The notes under the pieces: generated by a model
The model's input: the letters and a program-made list of their open reading frames with translations, nothing else
The model's database searches: none
What the model was told of the DNA's origin: nothing
Position numbers and translations under genes: made by a program
Source: Antedon mediterranea
Lineage: Eukaryota; Echinodermata; Crinoidea; Comatulida; Antedonidae
DNA length: 60,000 nt
Assembly (NCBI RefSeq): GCF_964355755.1
Contig: NC_092675.1
Coordinates: 9,191,312 to 9,251,311, forward strand
Direction of reading: 5' to 3'
Part shown: positions 53,001 to 60,000 of the stretch, piece by piece
Numbering within the stretch: position 1 is the first letter of the stretch
Layout: each line of letters starts with the position of its first letter

Positions 53001-56000
53001 TAGGAGGGTGGGAGAGGAAGGCTGGCAATGCAAGCATAGTCCAAACTCTAGCAAGGGCACCAAGGCAAACCCAGAATTTGTGTATTATGGCACACTCAGA
53101 ACAATAATAAAAATATCAAAATACTTTAACATAGTGCTCTTTAAAAAATTATGATTTTATGACTTGAGCATACTACTGTACTACTATACTACTACTAGGC
53201 CTAGTCATCTAATGCCGCACCACCTTCTGGCTGAAGAAAACATCAAAATCTCTTTTTAGGTGATCATTTAGAATAAAATGATCACCTATTGTTATTGTAT
53301 AAAATCTTTATTAGTTATCCGCATTGAGCGGATAACTCCTTGTAACTGTCCTGTTTCATCATCTTTTTTTTTTTTTTCTGTATTCTTCTTTCTTTCTGTC
53401 ATTTTTGTGTCTCGCGTAACTCAAAAACGTGTAAACATAACATTTCATAACTTTGTCAACTTGTGGGCATTTATGTGAAATTGTGCACCTCCTATTTTGA
53501 ATGACGTCAGAGTTGCGCAACATGACTTACGCGCGTTTTTACGAATTTCGCGTATTTAACATAGATCGAAAACCATATAACAATTTAATATGAAACTTGA
53601 CAAAACTTTAAGTTATATCTTGCGCTAACTGACTATGGGGGAAAAATGGCATGTTTCACACGAAGTTACGCGCGCACGCGCGTTTAAAATTTCAAAATGC
53701 GAAAAATCAATTTCTAATCAAATTTCTACGCGTTTCATGTAATTTTAAGCATGTAAAAAATTCCCACGCGCGCGCATTTTTTTACGCGCATGGTGCGAAC
53801 GTAGCGTTGAAAACAATTTTTTTTGTGTAATTTATGTTTTTTAAGCCTTTTCTAGTAATTTTACCAACTTTTAAACAATTTCGACTTAGAATTACGTCAT
53901 ACGGGCACGTTGAATTGGATAATTTACGTGCGTTTTTGATGAAAAAGTTTAAAAATTTGTCAAAATTCGTCAAAATTATGCCTTTTTTTAAACAGTCATA
54001 GATTCTAAACAACGAGGTGAACTTTTTTTAAATTTCATATTCTGGAAGTTGATAAGTTGTAGATATCGGATTATGAATCAATATGGCTAACCGGACATTT
54101 TGACGTCATCGTATGGCCACATGAATGAAAAATATAGGATTTTTGTCTCTTTCGTTATTGCTCATCATATTCAATGGAGCGCATCACGCCTATCTGTATT
54201 CCTTTTTCTCCGAGATTTTAATATTGTCTAGGTCAATCAACTATCTTTCGCATGAGATAAAAATATTTTAATTTTTATGACGTCATCATGCCTAAAAATT
54301 TTAAATACGTGGGTCATTAATTTCATCTTTACAGTAAATTTTAATCTGTAATAGCTCGTAAGAATAAAATGTGATAATCACGATTAAAACGTTTTATGGA
54401 AGCTATTGGATTGTAGATACGAATTCATGTAAACATTTTGCCAATCGGATGTTGTGACGTCATCATATGGCCAGTTGAATAAAAAAAGTCGTATTTTCAT
54501 ATTTTGCGTAATAGTTCATCACATTTAAAAGGGTGCGCATCTATATTTTACGTATTCAAATTTCTTCTACACGTTAATATGTTGTTCCTGAGATAATTTC
54601 CTTCTGAAATTGCTATCTAAGTGTTTCATTTTGATACCGTCGCCATGTTAAAAATTGGAATAAATGGCGGGTCCCGTAATTTCACCTATTCTACACTGTA
54701 TGTAATATGTATACAGATTATACTGTTTGCATGTATATACTATATGACACAAAATTGACAGAATTCAGCACTAACAGCATATCATATTCTTCAGTTCTTG
54801 TCATAATGCCATAATCTTTATCTGTGTGCAATATTCCAACGTAAGACGTGCACGTGGCGTTTGTCGTGGTGCGGATAACTAACTCGTCAAAGTGACGAGT
54901 TTCATGTCTAGTTATTATTCTTCTTTCTGTACACTTTTTGTTCGTCAAATATCTCAAAAAGTTGAATAGCAATGATCACAAAAATTTCACAATGTCTTTC
55001 AAATACTTTAACTTAGCCATAATAAGCTTTTCAGCGTGATCTCTCACCCGTGACGTCACGTATACGCCATTTTGTGAAATCACATTATCAATCATATATC
55101 CATAATTCATTATAACATATTTATGAAATTCACTACACGTAAACTTCAGGTCAAGGGTAAAAATATTAGCAAGTAAAAACGCGCGCGCACGTAGGGTCAT
55201 GCGCGTGGAATCGCGCAGTAAAAATTTAAAAAGCTCAAAATTACGTTTTAATCAATTTAGAGCATGAATTAGGCCAATTGCGTGTTTCAAAAAATTACTG
55301 CGCAAAAAAAATATTTTGCGCGCGCGATACTTACAAAGCGTAAAAATTGCAATTTTTTTATACAAATCGCGTTCTACTCACCATCCTTAGTACATTCACC
55401 AAATTTGAGTCAGTTCCGACTTAAAATAACGCTATACGAGCAGGTTAAAAATAACAAAATGCGCAAATTAATTGCATCAAAGTGCTGAAAATGGTGAAAA
55501 ATAAGGCCTTTTTAAAATGAATATAACTCTTCAGAATGGCAGGTGACCTCCAATTTTTTTAACTTTTTCGGGAAGCCATTGGGTTGTAGATACATATTCA
55601 TGTACACATTAGACGTACAAAATGGTATGACGTCATCAAATGGCCACTTCAATTTAAAAATTAGTAATTTTTATCTTTTTGTGTGGGTTATCACATTCAA
55701 TAGAGCGCATCTCCGTTATTTGAGCCCGATTTTCGCCGAAATTTTAGTATGTGCTTGCTCAATTAATTATCTTTCTCAAGAGTTGTCAAAATTTTTATTT
55801 TGATGACGTCATCATGTGTAAAAACTTTAATAACCAAGGTCGTGTAATTTCAGGTACACCATACATTTGAATATGTTATAGCTCTTCAGAATTAAAGGTG
55901 ACCTTGAAGATTATAATTTATTATGGAAGCTGAATAAATTTAGATATGAATTCATACAAAAATTAAGCCTATCGGATGTTGTGATGTTATCATATGGCCA

Positions 56001-57320
56001 GTTGAAGTTAAAACGTTGTTTTTAAATTTCTTTAGTCAAAGTTATACAAATTTCAAAGAGCGCGCATTGCGCTTCTACGTGTCAAATTATCTTCCAATCC
56101 TTATATTTATTTGCTCAATTCATTATCTTTCGAAATTGTCATCTTCGAGTTTATTTTGATAATTCCATCATACCAAAAAATTTTAACATGATGTGGGTCC
56201 CGTAATTTCACCTATGCTACACTGTATATAGATATACAGTTATACTGTACATATTGTATATGACACATAATAGGCACAACTCAGCACTATAAGCGTATAT
56301 CAGGATGGTATACATCAACATTTTCCTATTGTATGTTAACGTACGTGCATGTTTAAAAAATATTAATGTCAGTAAAGCGATAAAAATGATCACCTATAAT
56401 TCGTCAAAGTGACGAATTAAATTCTAGTTTATTTTGGCATTGTGTTGATACAAACAGCTGGGATACAGCATTGTTGTTGTCATCAATCAAATAGTGTTTA
56501 AATAAGTAAACTATTTAGCTCAGTGCGCGGTGTGAATGTGATAAAGACTTTGTGTACTGCGTAAAAATATTTTGTACATAATGAAATTCATCTGGAGATA
56601 ATTATTATTATGATTATTATTTGGAATCAATCTTTCAGTTACAGAATAAAATAATGTATACTGTATTTGATCAATTTTTTTTTTAACGAAATTAATTTGG
56701 TCTGGCATCAGCTTAACTATACATACAGGTGTACAGTATTTTTGCGCCCCTACCTCATCTCCGCTGGATCTGCCACTGTTAGTTGTCTATGGTTTCATGA
56801 TGGTATGTATCTACTCTTCTTATGAGAGTTATAAGTACATAACTCGTCCATGGACAAAAACCTCTAATGAGTAGAGGGTTGTTTTTTTTTCTCAAAGAAA
56901 AAAATGGGTATAGAAACAAAGCAACTAGTTGATACCTGTCTAATACAGACCTACTCCTGGCCAATATTGAACATTTGTATGCTATACAGTACATATACAT
57001 ACATTTTTTGTAAATACTCATTAATGAAATTTAATCAAGTTTGGTTTTCATTCTATTTGCTTAAATTTGTTAAATTAACACAATCTTCCTATCTTTTTTA
57101 AACTGTTGCAGGACCTTCTGGTTTCACGGACTGCCACACATAGTGCTGCCATGGGTCTTATTTCTTCCAGAGAATTCTGTGACCTAATATTGATCAAGAA
57201 GTATGCTGGTGACATTCTGAGTACTAACTCTAAAAGCATATCACACAGTGACTGTCCTCCAAGAGATGGATGTGTAAGAGGGTTTAACCATCCTGGGGGA
57301 ACATTTTGCATACCACAAAG
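31911..57320 (+). CDS. STARD5: STARD5-like START-domain lipid-transfer protein (partial, 3' exon missing)
   Basis: Expected to bind and move sterols or related lipids between membranes. Exons: 31911-32117, 38608-38657, 50481-50613 and 57112-57320, all GT-AG and joining in frame (199 codons + 2 bases). Residues from about 45 match the START domain. The last exon is diagnostic: VSRTATHSAAMGLISSREF, then CPP...VRGFNHPGGTFC, as in STARD5 (recalled, not searched). The last ~50 residues, including the C-terminal helix, are outside the window. The ATG at 31911 adds ~40 residues absent from human STARD5: a basic start (KASVLRR) and an uncharged segment at about 9-28, possibly a signal anchor or mitochondrial presequence. 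An ATG at 32025 (residue 39) would give a protein of ordinary STARD5 length. A 21-bp in-frame candidate microexon lies at 32595-32615. Introns of 6.5, 11.8 and 6.5 kb are filled with transposons. Confidence 0.9.
32595..32615 (+). other. Candidate 21-bp cassette microexon of the START gene
   Basis: Preceded by TTCTCTTTACAAAAG and followed by GTAAGTT, both good splice signals. It is exactly seven codons (EISDITK) in phase 0, the phase of the junction it would enter. Without it, the spacing between the conserved tryptophan and the VKVSY strand equals that of human STARD5, so it would be an optional insertion. Confidence 0.35.
32669..34218 (-). mobile_element. TTAA-flanked MITE, interrupted by a foldback element
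   Basis: It begins after TTAA (32665-32668) with AGCCCCATTCATTACAATTG. It runs parallel, in reverse orientation, to the intact element at 39533-40151, sharing blocks such as CCTCTTGTGGACGGTCTT and AATCGACTTATTTTTCACAT. The far end near 34218 is degraded. The interruption is the element at 32872-33857. Confidence 0.75.
32872..33857. mobile_element. 986-bp foldback element nested in the TTAA MITE
   Basis: The ends are GGGTGCACGAAACCTAATAT and a diverged reverse complement (GGTTTCGTGGCACCC). Three further inverted block pairs lie inside, for example 32985-33145 with 33560-33700, and 33165-33235 with 33490-33550, so most of the element folds on itself. It is flanked by GTTT at 32868-32871 and 33858-33861. 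The related MITE at 39533 has the uninterrupted site with a single GTTT. Confidence 0.75.
34219..36514. other. START gene intron, no gene seen
   Basis: AT-rich, with a run of 14 C at 34742-34755. The small open stretch at 35638-35829 has no recognisable content. Confidence 0.5.
36522..37803. mobile_element. hAT-like element with 7-bp target duplication, carrying nested material and a tRNA gene
   Basis: The ends are AGGGGCGGTCGCAG and (as reverse complement) AGGGGCGGACGCAG. The element is flanked by CACTATC at 36515-36521 and 37804-37810. An internal CAGGGGCGGATCCAGGG at 36817 starts a second, related nested element. The stretch holding the tRNA (37048-37119) has no counterpart in the sister copy at 28424-30878. 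A 7-8-bp duplication suggests hAT or P. No transposase is visible. Confidence 0.65.
37048..37119 (+). tRNA. tRNA with AUC anticodon (Asp by code) on a tRNA-Glu-like body
   Basis: The 72-nt cloverleaf is complete. The acceptor stem GCCCCAG/TTGGGGC has one G-U pair. The D stem is GTCT/GGAC. The anticodon stem TCTGC/GCAGG (one G-U) has loop ATATCAA, placing anticodon ATC at 37081-37083. The T arm CCGAG/CTCGG has loop TTCGAGT. A TTTTT terminator follows at 37122, and both internal Pol III boxes look intact. The D-arm GGTCTAATGGTTAGGA is that of eukaryotic tRNA-Glu; changing loop position 34 from T or C to A gives AUC, which reads GAU/GAC. It lies inside a transposon, so it could be a tRNA copy mobilised with it. 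Confidence 0.8.
37850..38124. mobile_element. 275-bp MITE with TTA target duplication (PIF/Harbinger-like)
   Basis: Terminal inverted repeats of ~29 bp differ at one position, starting TGCATTTGTCAATTGTATGA on the left and TGCACTTGTCAATTGTATGA on the right (reverse complement). TTA flanks both ends, as expected for PIF/Harbinger insertion. There is no ORF. Confidence 0.75.
38777..39449. mobile_element. ~670-bp MITE with TA target site (Tc1/mariner or pogo-like)
   Basis: Both ends read TA then CCGTACTGACGCGGGTAT, inverted, with a TA dinucleotide as likely target duplication. The motif GGGCTTATACCCG or its complement occurs five times in the subterminal regions (about 38784, 38840, 39348, 39405 and 39422). 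No transposase frame is present. Confidence 0.75.
39533..40151. mobile_element. 619-bp MITE flanked by TTAA (piggyBac/Kolobok-like)
   Basis: Inverted ends AGCCCCATTCCCTACG and AGACCCCTTCCCTGC are each bounded by TTAA (39529-39532, 40152-40155). It is the uninterrupted sister of 32669-34218. A fragment of its right end also occurs at 45187-45282. Confidence 0.75.
40156..41208. other. START gene intron, no gene seen
   Basis: AT-rich. The minus-strand open stretch 40566-40784 has an acceptor-like TTTTTCAG inside it but no recognisable domain or partner exon. Confidence 0.45.
41209..41545 (+). repeat. Dispersed repeat family, copy 1
   Basis: The first part recurs at 44678-44788 in the same orientation (shared GAGACCTGTTTCTGCTCC and ATATGAAATTTACAACCACA). 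The second part recurs inverted at 46920-47075 (shared TTGTTCTTTCTTCAGAAATA). No coding content. Confidence 0.7.
42600..43543 (+). mobile_element. Degenerate L2/Rex-like LINE fragment
   Basis: Reading across frame breaks gives a LLYTSDYE-type block, YADDTVISGY (catalytic box), FVDWCDTNYLQLNKNK, EEQKYLGTTIDKGLKFN, then IIGSDLPTIQQTYEKR and NDHTHPLNKYY. The 3' end is a short tandem of TATTCTGT at about 43519-43543. Multiple stops and shifts; inactive. Confidence 0.8.
44311..44634. repeat. Perfect 8 x 40-bp minisatellite
   Basis: Eight consecutive 40-base units (starts 44311, 44351, 44391, 44431, 44471, 44511, 44551, 44591) each hold ACCGGTAGGATAGACATTCT and TTTACAGTCAATGTA. Only the first base pair or so of the first copy differs. 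There are no spacers, so it is not CRISPR-like. Confidence 0.97.
44678..44788 (+). repeat. Dispersed repeat family, copy 2
   Basis: About 110 bases closely match 41209-41319 in the same orientation; it starts 44 bases after the minisatellite. Confidence 0.7.
45187..45282. repeat. Fragment of the TTAA MITE
   Basis: Matches the right end of 39533-40151: an ACGTACATTT...AAGGAATGAC block and the terminal GTAGGGAATAGGTCTTA. Confidence 0.55.
45899..46072. repeat. G-rich minisatellite
   Basis: Almost pure purine/T on the + strand, built of ~18-base units such as GTGGTGAGGTGGGGGAG. It includes GGGGGAGGGAGGGAG at about 45964 plus further GGG runs, so G-quadruplex formation is plausible. Proline/serine-rich open frames on the minus strand are translations of this repeat, not genes. 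Confidence 0.85.
46660..46915. mobile_element. Transposon fragment with CAGTGGCG-type end
   Basis: Starts CAGTGGCGCATAAGGACC, a terminus common among DNA transposons, and includes GGGGGCTTATCCCCCTGG and CGCTTCGCTCAC. The other end is not clear. Confidence 0.35.
46920..47075 (-). repeat. Dispersed repeat family, copy 3 (inverted)
   Basis: Reverse complement of about 41340-41540, sharing ATAATCATAAACTAA and GTTCTTTCTTCAGAAATAAT. Confidence 0.65.
47800..48420 (+). mobile_element. LINE fragment, C-terminal part of reverse transcriptase ORF
   Basis: Reading across breaks gives a YLGCLVDEDLY-like start, KTNSRLKFLYRHS, then KAWNNLPQSIQQIENK and FKKNVKSH, the order expected at the end of I/Jockey-like LINE proteins. 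Many stops. Start approximate. Confidence 0.65.
48690..48790. repeat. Dispersed repeat with AATAAACGCC motifs
   Basis: TACTGTATTTATTCAAATAA is followed by three spaced GAATAA-type motifs with GCC. Related motifs occur at 11860-12197 and near 46263. Probably one end of a DNA transposon. Confidence 0.4.
49321..50305 (+). repeat. ~250-bp direct duplication, ~740 bp apart
   Basis: 49321-49579 and 50058-50305 are nearly identical over their last ~190 bases; the first ~60 bases carry indels. Shared marks include GATTGACTCGTATAGTACGC and CGTCTGCAACGAGTAGGAGT. ACTCGT and ACGAGT within the unit could pair. No ORF. Confidence 0.85.
50885..51424 (+). mobile_element. RTE-clade LINE 3' fragment
   Basis: Across frame breaks it reads LGYIFRDTSLP, then VFNQCIIPTLIYSLETWTI, ITKHLEKSMRVTKRAIERVL, KWRWA and a C-terminal RGGGRQQMRWRNEL, the typical end of RTE reverse-transcriptase proteins. 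The (GAA)n tail at 51394-51424 is also typical. It lies 270 bp after the third START exon. Confidence 0.85.
51425..53248. other. START gene intron, no gene seen
   Basis: AT-rich with no supported coding sequence or clear repeat boundaries. Confidence 0.45.
53249..56427 (+). mobile_element. Helitron-like element A (contains nested element B)
   Basis: The 5' end is TC after an A (53249). It is followed by a perfect 13-bp stem TAGGTGATCATTT/AAATGATCACCTA with a 6-nt loop (53257-53288). The 3' end has ATGATCACCTAT, a perfect 9-bp hairpin AATTCGTCA-AAG-TGACGAATT (56398-56418), AAATT, then CTAG (56424-56427) followed by T. A 3' hairpin a few bases before CTRR, and insertion between A and T, are Helitron hallmarks. 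The interior is non-coding and holds ~360-bp modules repeated at about 55575 and 55935. No Rep/helicase is present, so it is non-autonomous. Confidence 0.75.
53305..54911 (+). mobile_element. Helitron-like element B, nested in A
   Basis: The 5' end is TCTTTATTAG after an A, then a perfect 9-bp stem GTTATCCGC/GCGGATAAC with a 5-nt loop (53314-53336). The 3' end is GCGGATAACT, hairpin AACTCGTCA-AAG-TGACGAGTT (54881-54901), TCATGT, CTAG (54908-54911), then T. The host sequence on both sides belongs to element A. Modules at about 54050 and 54412 resemble those of A. Non-coding. Confidence 0.75.
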
Positions 57321-57939
57321 GTGAGCACAGACAGTACATTTTGAGTGGGGAATGCAAACACTCAAATTTAATATATTTTATTTACGAATACAGTTTGGCA
57401 CGTCCGTGCATGGTTCACGGTACACATATTTTCTATGCTACAATTTAAGTTATATTTAGATTATGCACTAAAATGCTCTAAAACACAGCTCGCAAAGTCC
57501 TCAATATTGAGCTCCTCCTACCCCCTAAAAATAAATCCTTCACACACCCCACTCTTGACACATATAATTCATGATAAATGTCTGCAGAAAAGACAGGCAA
57601 GCCAAAAAAATGATCAAACTGTACTTTTTTCTGCCGGTAAACATGCATGTCCAACATTTTTTTGCTGTATGTTAGATGTTGAATCAGTATTTGTATAGGG
57701 GTCATAAAGTTGGACTATTACAAAAAAAAAACTTGAGAAAGCAATTGATGTCAGTCACTCACAGCATTCCTATGTGCTGCAACCATGCACGTATAATACA
57801 AACATTATTCACATTTTTAGAAATGCCACCATCAAATTGAAAATGGTGGTAACCCACGAGAAAGAGAATTATTTGAGAAAAAACATATACCAATTTGTGA
57901 GAAAATCAGGGAATATATAAGCGAGATCCGCTTGGTTGA

Positions 57940-58085
57940 ATGCGATTGAAAAAAGTGAAAAAACCCTATTTTTTAAATTCAGGTGGCCAAATGATCTCAT
58001 CATTTGTACGTCTAATATGTATAATTAATTCATATCTACAACTCATTGGCTTCCATAATAAGTTTAAAAAATCCCTATTATATAA
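57940..58085 (-). repeat. Inverted fragment of the Helitron-like module
   Basis: The reverse complement matches about 55560-55650, sharing GTTGTAGATAC/T...ATTCAT and ATTAGACGTACAAA. It lies just upstream of copy C. Confidence 0.6.
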
Positions 58086-58185
58086 GATTTTTTTACACAA
58101 ATTTCATGTGCACATGTGTTGTCATTTTTTGTTTAACATTTAAAGTTTATGGAAAGGAAAGCAATTTATAACGTATTGTATCAAA

Positions 58186-58565
58186 TCTTTATTAGGTGAT
58201 CATTTTAGAATTATTATTAATCAAATTCACTATACTTCAGGTCAAGGGTAAAAATATTAGGAAATAAAAACGTATGCATACACATTGAAATCGTGAGTTA
58301 ATAATTTCAAATGTTCAAAATTACATTTCGATCAATTTTTTTAGGCATCAAAAATTACTGCGCAAAAATGTTTTTGTTTTTATTTCGGGAAATACAAATA
58401 CATTCTACTTCTCTTCCTTAGTAAATTAACTGGATTTGAGTCCATTCCGACTTGAAATAGTGCTATAGGAGCACATTAAAAATAACAATGCTCTAAGTAC
58501 ATTAATTTCACTAAAGTGCTGACAATTTTTTTAATAGAAATAAAATGGTATTTTAAAAAATGGTC
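58186..58565 (+). mobile_element. 5' part of a Helitron-like element (copy C)
   Basis: Starts TCTTTATTAGGTGATCATTT after an A, then jumps to the block CTTCAGGTCAAGGGTAAAAA also present at about 55145. Truncated near 58565 with no 3' hairpin. Confidence 0.6.
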
Positions 58566-59680
58566 TGACAAATTTCCGAGCCGGATGACACCCATCTTAA
58601 TTATCTCCTGGTCTTAGGCCTATGTAGAAAATAATTTAATCAATTTTAATATAATAATATTCCTGTTTCAGTAGGCTACTGTACTATTTTCGCCGTTTTC
58701 CACGTACTAGGCCTACGCTACATTCATTTCGTTGACTTCTTGCCTCACACTTTTTGTTGATGGTAAAATAATACCTCACATAAATCTTTGACTTGCCTTG
58801 CATGCCTTGTTGCCTCGCACTTTTTTTTATTACCCCTCAAATAATGAACTGAGCTCTTTTATCTGTACATAAAACCAAATGTCATAATCCAGTACAGACA
58901 AACTATACCTGCAAACCTGTCATAATAAAGGATTAATTTTGATGTTGTGAAATATTTCAATATTACATGATAAACTAATTGTTGAATAAATCAGTTTAGT
59001 TGTTATGTGTACAATATTTTGAATTAACATTTTAGAATCACCAGTGAATTCATCTTCATCAAGTTTTATTTATCTGTAACTCAAATTGCTTCATCATAAA
59101 CATTAAGCTCATCAAAGTACAGATTGTATCATATTATTCTGCCCCATTGAAAAGGTTTGTCCTGCACCTTTTGGCTTAGGGGTACAGTATGCACACATCC
59201 TTGATTGAGTAGTAACAATACTATTGCAAGTGCAAAGAAGGATAATTATAAAATCAATCAATTTTAACATTTCAGATCAACAACCAATCAGCAATCTCTT
59301 ATTGATAGATATGCTTTTTAAGTGATCACACTGTATGTATGTCCCTTAAAAAATTTACTTTAATACATTTTGAAGAAAAGTAACTACTACAGGAAATTCT
59401 GCTAAAATTCTTGGAAGGACTGTAAAAGACAATTTAAATATGTGTGTGTTTTTTATTTATAATTTCTATTTATAGAATTGGTATATAGTGTATAAAATAC
59501 TATAATTAAATTAGGTCTCTTTATTAATACTAACACATTCATTTTCTATTTAAAATAGCATAGTGTTTTCAAATAGTGTTAAATTTGAATTTAAACTAAA
59601 TATGTATTCAATTTCTTCCTATCTAAATTTCCAAACATTTACAAGAAGCCATGTGGATAAAAGAGTTTGGTTTTGGTAAT
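58566..59680. other. START gene intron, no exon found
   Basis: The terminal START exon was looked for and not seen. GCCTTGCATGCC...GCCTCGCAC motifs at 58735-58832 resemble those at 27960 and 31630. Confidence 0.4.
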
Positions 59681-59985
59681 CAGGGTTGGGTACCTACTAA
59701 TAGCAAGCAATCACCCAGCTCAGTGCAAGTATGTTATCTATGGTGGGGCCATCCCATTAAGCAGCGGGATAACTGTATCAGGATTGCAGACCTAACTTAA
59801 TTAAACGGCTGACAATTTCAAAACATGCTTGAGAGCATCATCTGTGGCAGTCCCATGGAGCCTGAGCCTGAATGCGACACCCTTGTCTGATAGGCTAATT
59901 GAAGGCTTGCAGGTGGGCATGTTTTACCACTGAGTCTGACCCCATTCAAGGTGACCCATGGCAGATAAACACCTGTTTGTTGCCA
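59681..59985 (-). repeat. Possible tRNA-derived SINE
   Basis: This stretch is more GC-rich than its surroundings. The minus strand reads CTCAGTGGTAAAACATGCC, like a tRNA D-arm (A box), and GTGTCGCATTC about 50 bases later is a weak B-box candidate. No second copy is in the window. Confidence 0.3.
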
Positions 59986-60000
59986 AGTGAAAGATAGAAG

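Overview
This window is AT-rich, intron-rich eukaryotic DNA. The genes and dense transposon load suggest an invertebrate metazoan, plausibly a marine deuterostome such as an echinoderm; this is inference, not proof. Three protein-coding genes and one tRNA gene can be supported. (1) On the + strand, positions 2229-11272 hold the last 12 coding exons of the mitochondrial DNA polymerase gamma catalytic subunit (POLG). They join in frame into 515 residues with polymerase motifs A, B and C intact; the N-terminal half lies upstream of the window. (2) On the - strand, 15741-18272 is a single-exon gene for a 20-finger C2H2 zinc-finger protein, of which nine fingers arose by an internal block duplication. 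(3) On the + strand, 31911-57320 holds four (perhaps five) exons of a START-domain lipid-transfer protein closest to STARD5; its last exon is outside the window. (4) A structurally perfect tRNA gene at 37048-37119 has a tRNA-Glu-like body but an AUC (Asp) anticodon.

Layout. 1-2228 is POLG intron holding a ~2 kb inverted-repeat element with a Harbinger-like ORF. 2229-11400 is POLG, with a miniature LTR-like element in one intron. 11.4-15.7 kb is intergenic with a decayed Helitron-like copy. 15.7-18.3 kb is the zinc-finger gene. 18.3-31.9 kb is a transposon graveyard: a palindromic element with perfect 8-bp target duplications, three LINE fragments, MITEs and a composite hAT-like element. 31.9-60 kb is the STARD5-like gene, whose introns of 6.5, 11.8 and 6.5 kb contain most of the window's mobile DNA: TTAA and TA MITEs, a nested foldback element, a hAT-like element carrying the tRNA, LINEs of several clades, a perfect 8 x 40-bp minisatellite, a G-rich minisatellite, and a pair of nested Helitron-like elements with diagnostic hairpin + CTAG 3' ends.

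The genes do not form a pathway. POLG replicates mitochondrial DNA and the START protein should carry sterol or bile-acid-like lipids. Their linkage is notable because the human orthologues both lie on distal 15q. The most unusual material is the mobile DNA: the two Helitron-like subfamilies with covarying terminal stem-loops, the filled/empty-site pair for a foldback element, and the anticodon-shifted tRNA. The START gene also has a 5' end in which an overlapping uORF stops one base before an internal in-frame ATG.
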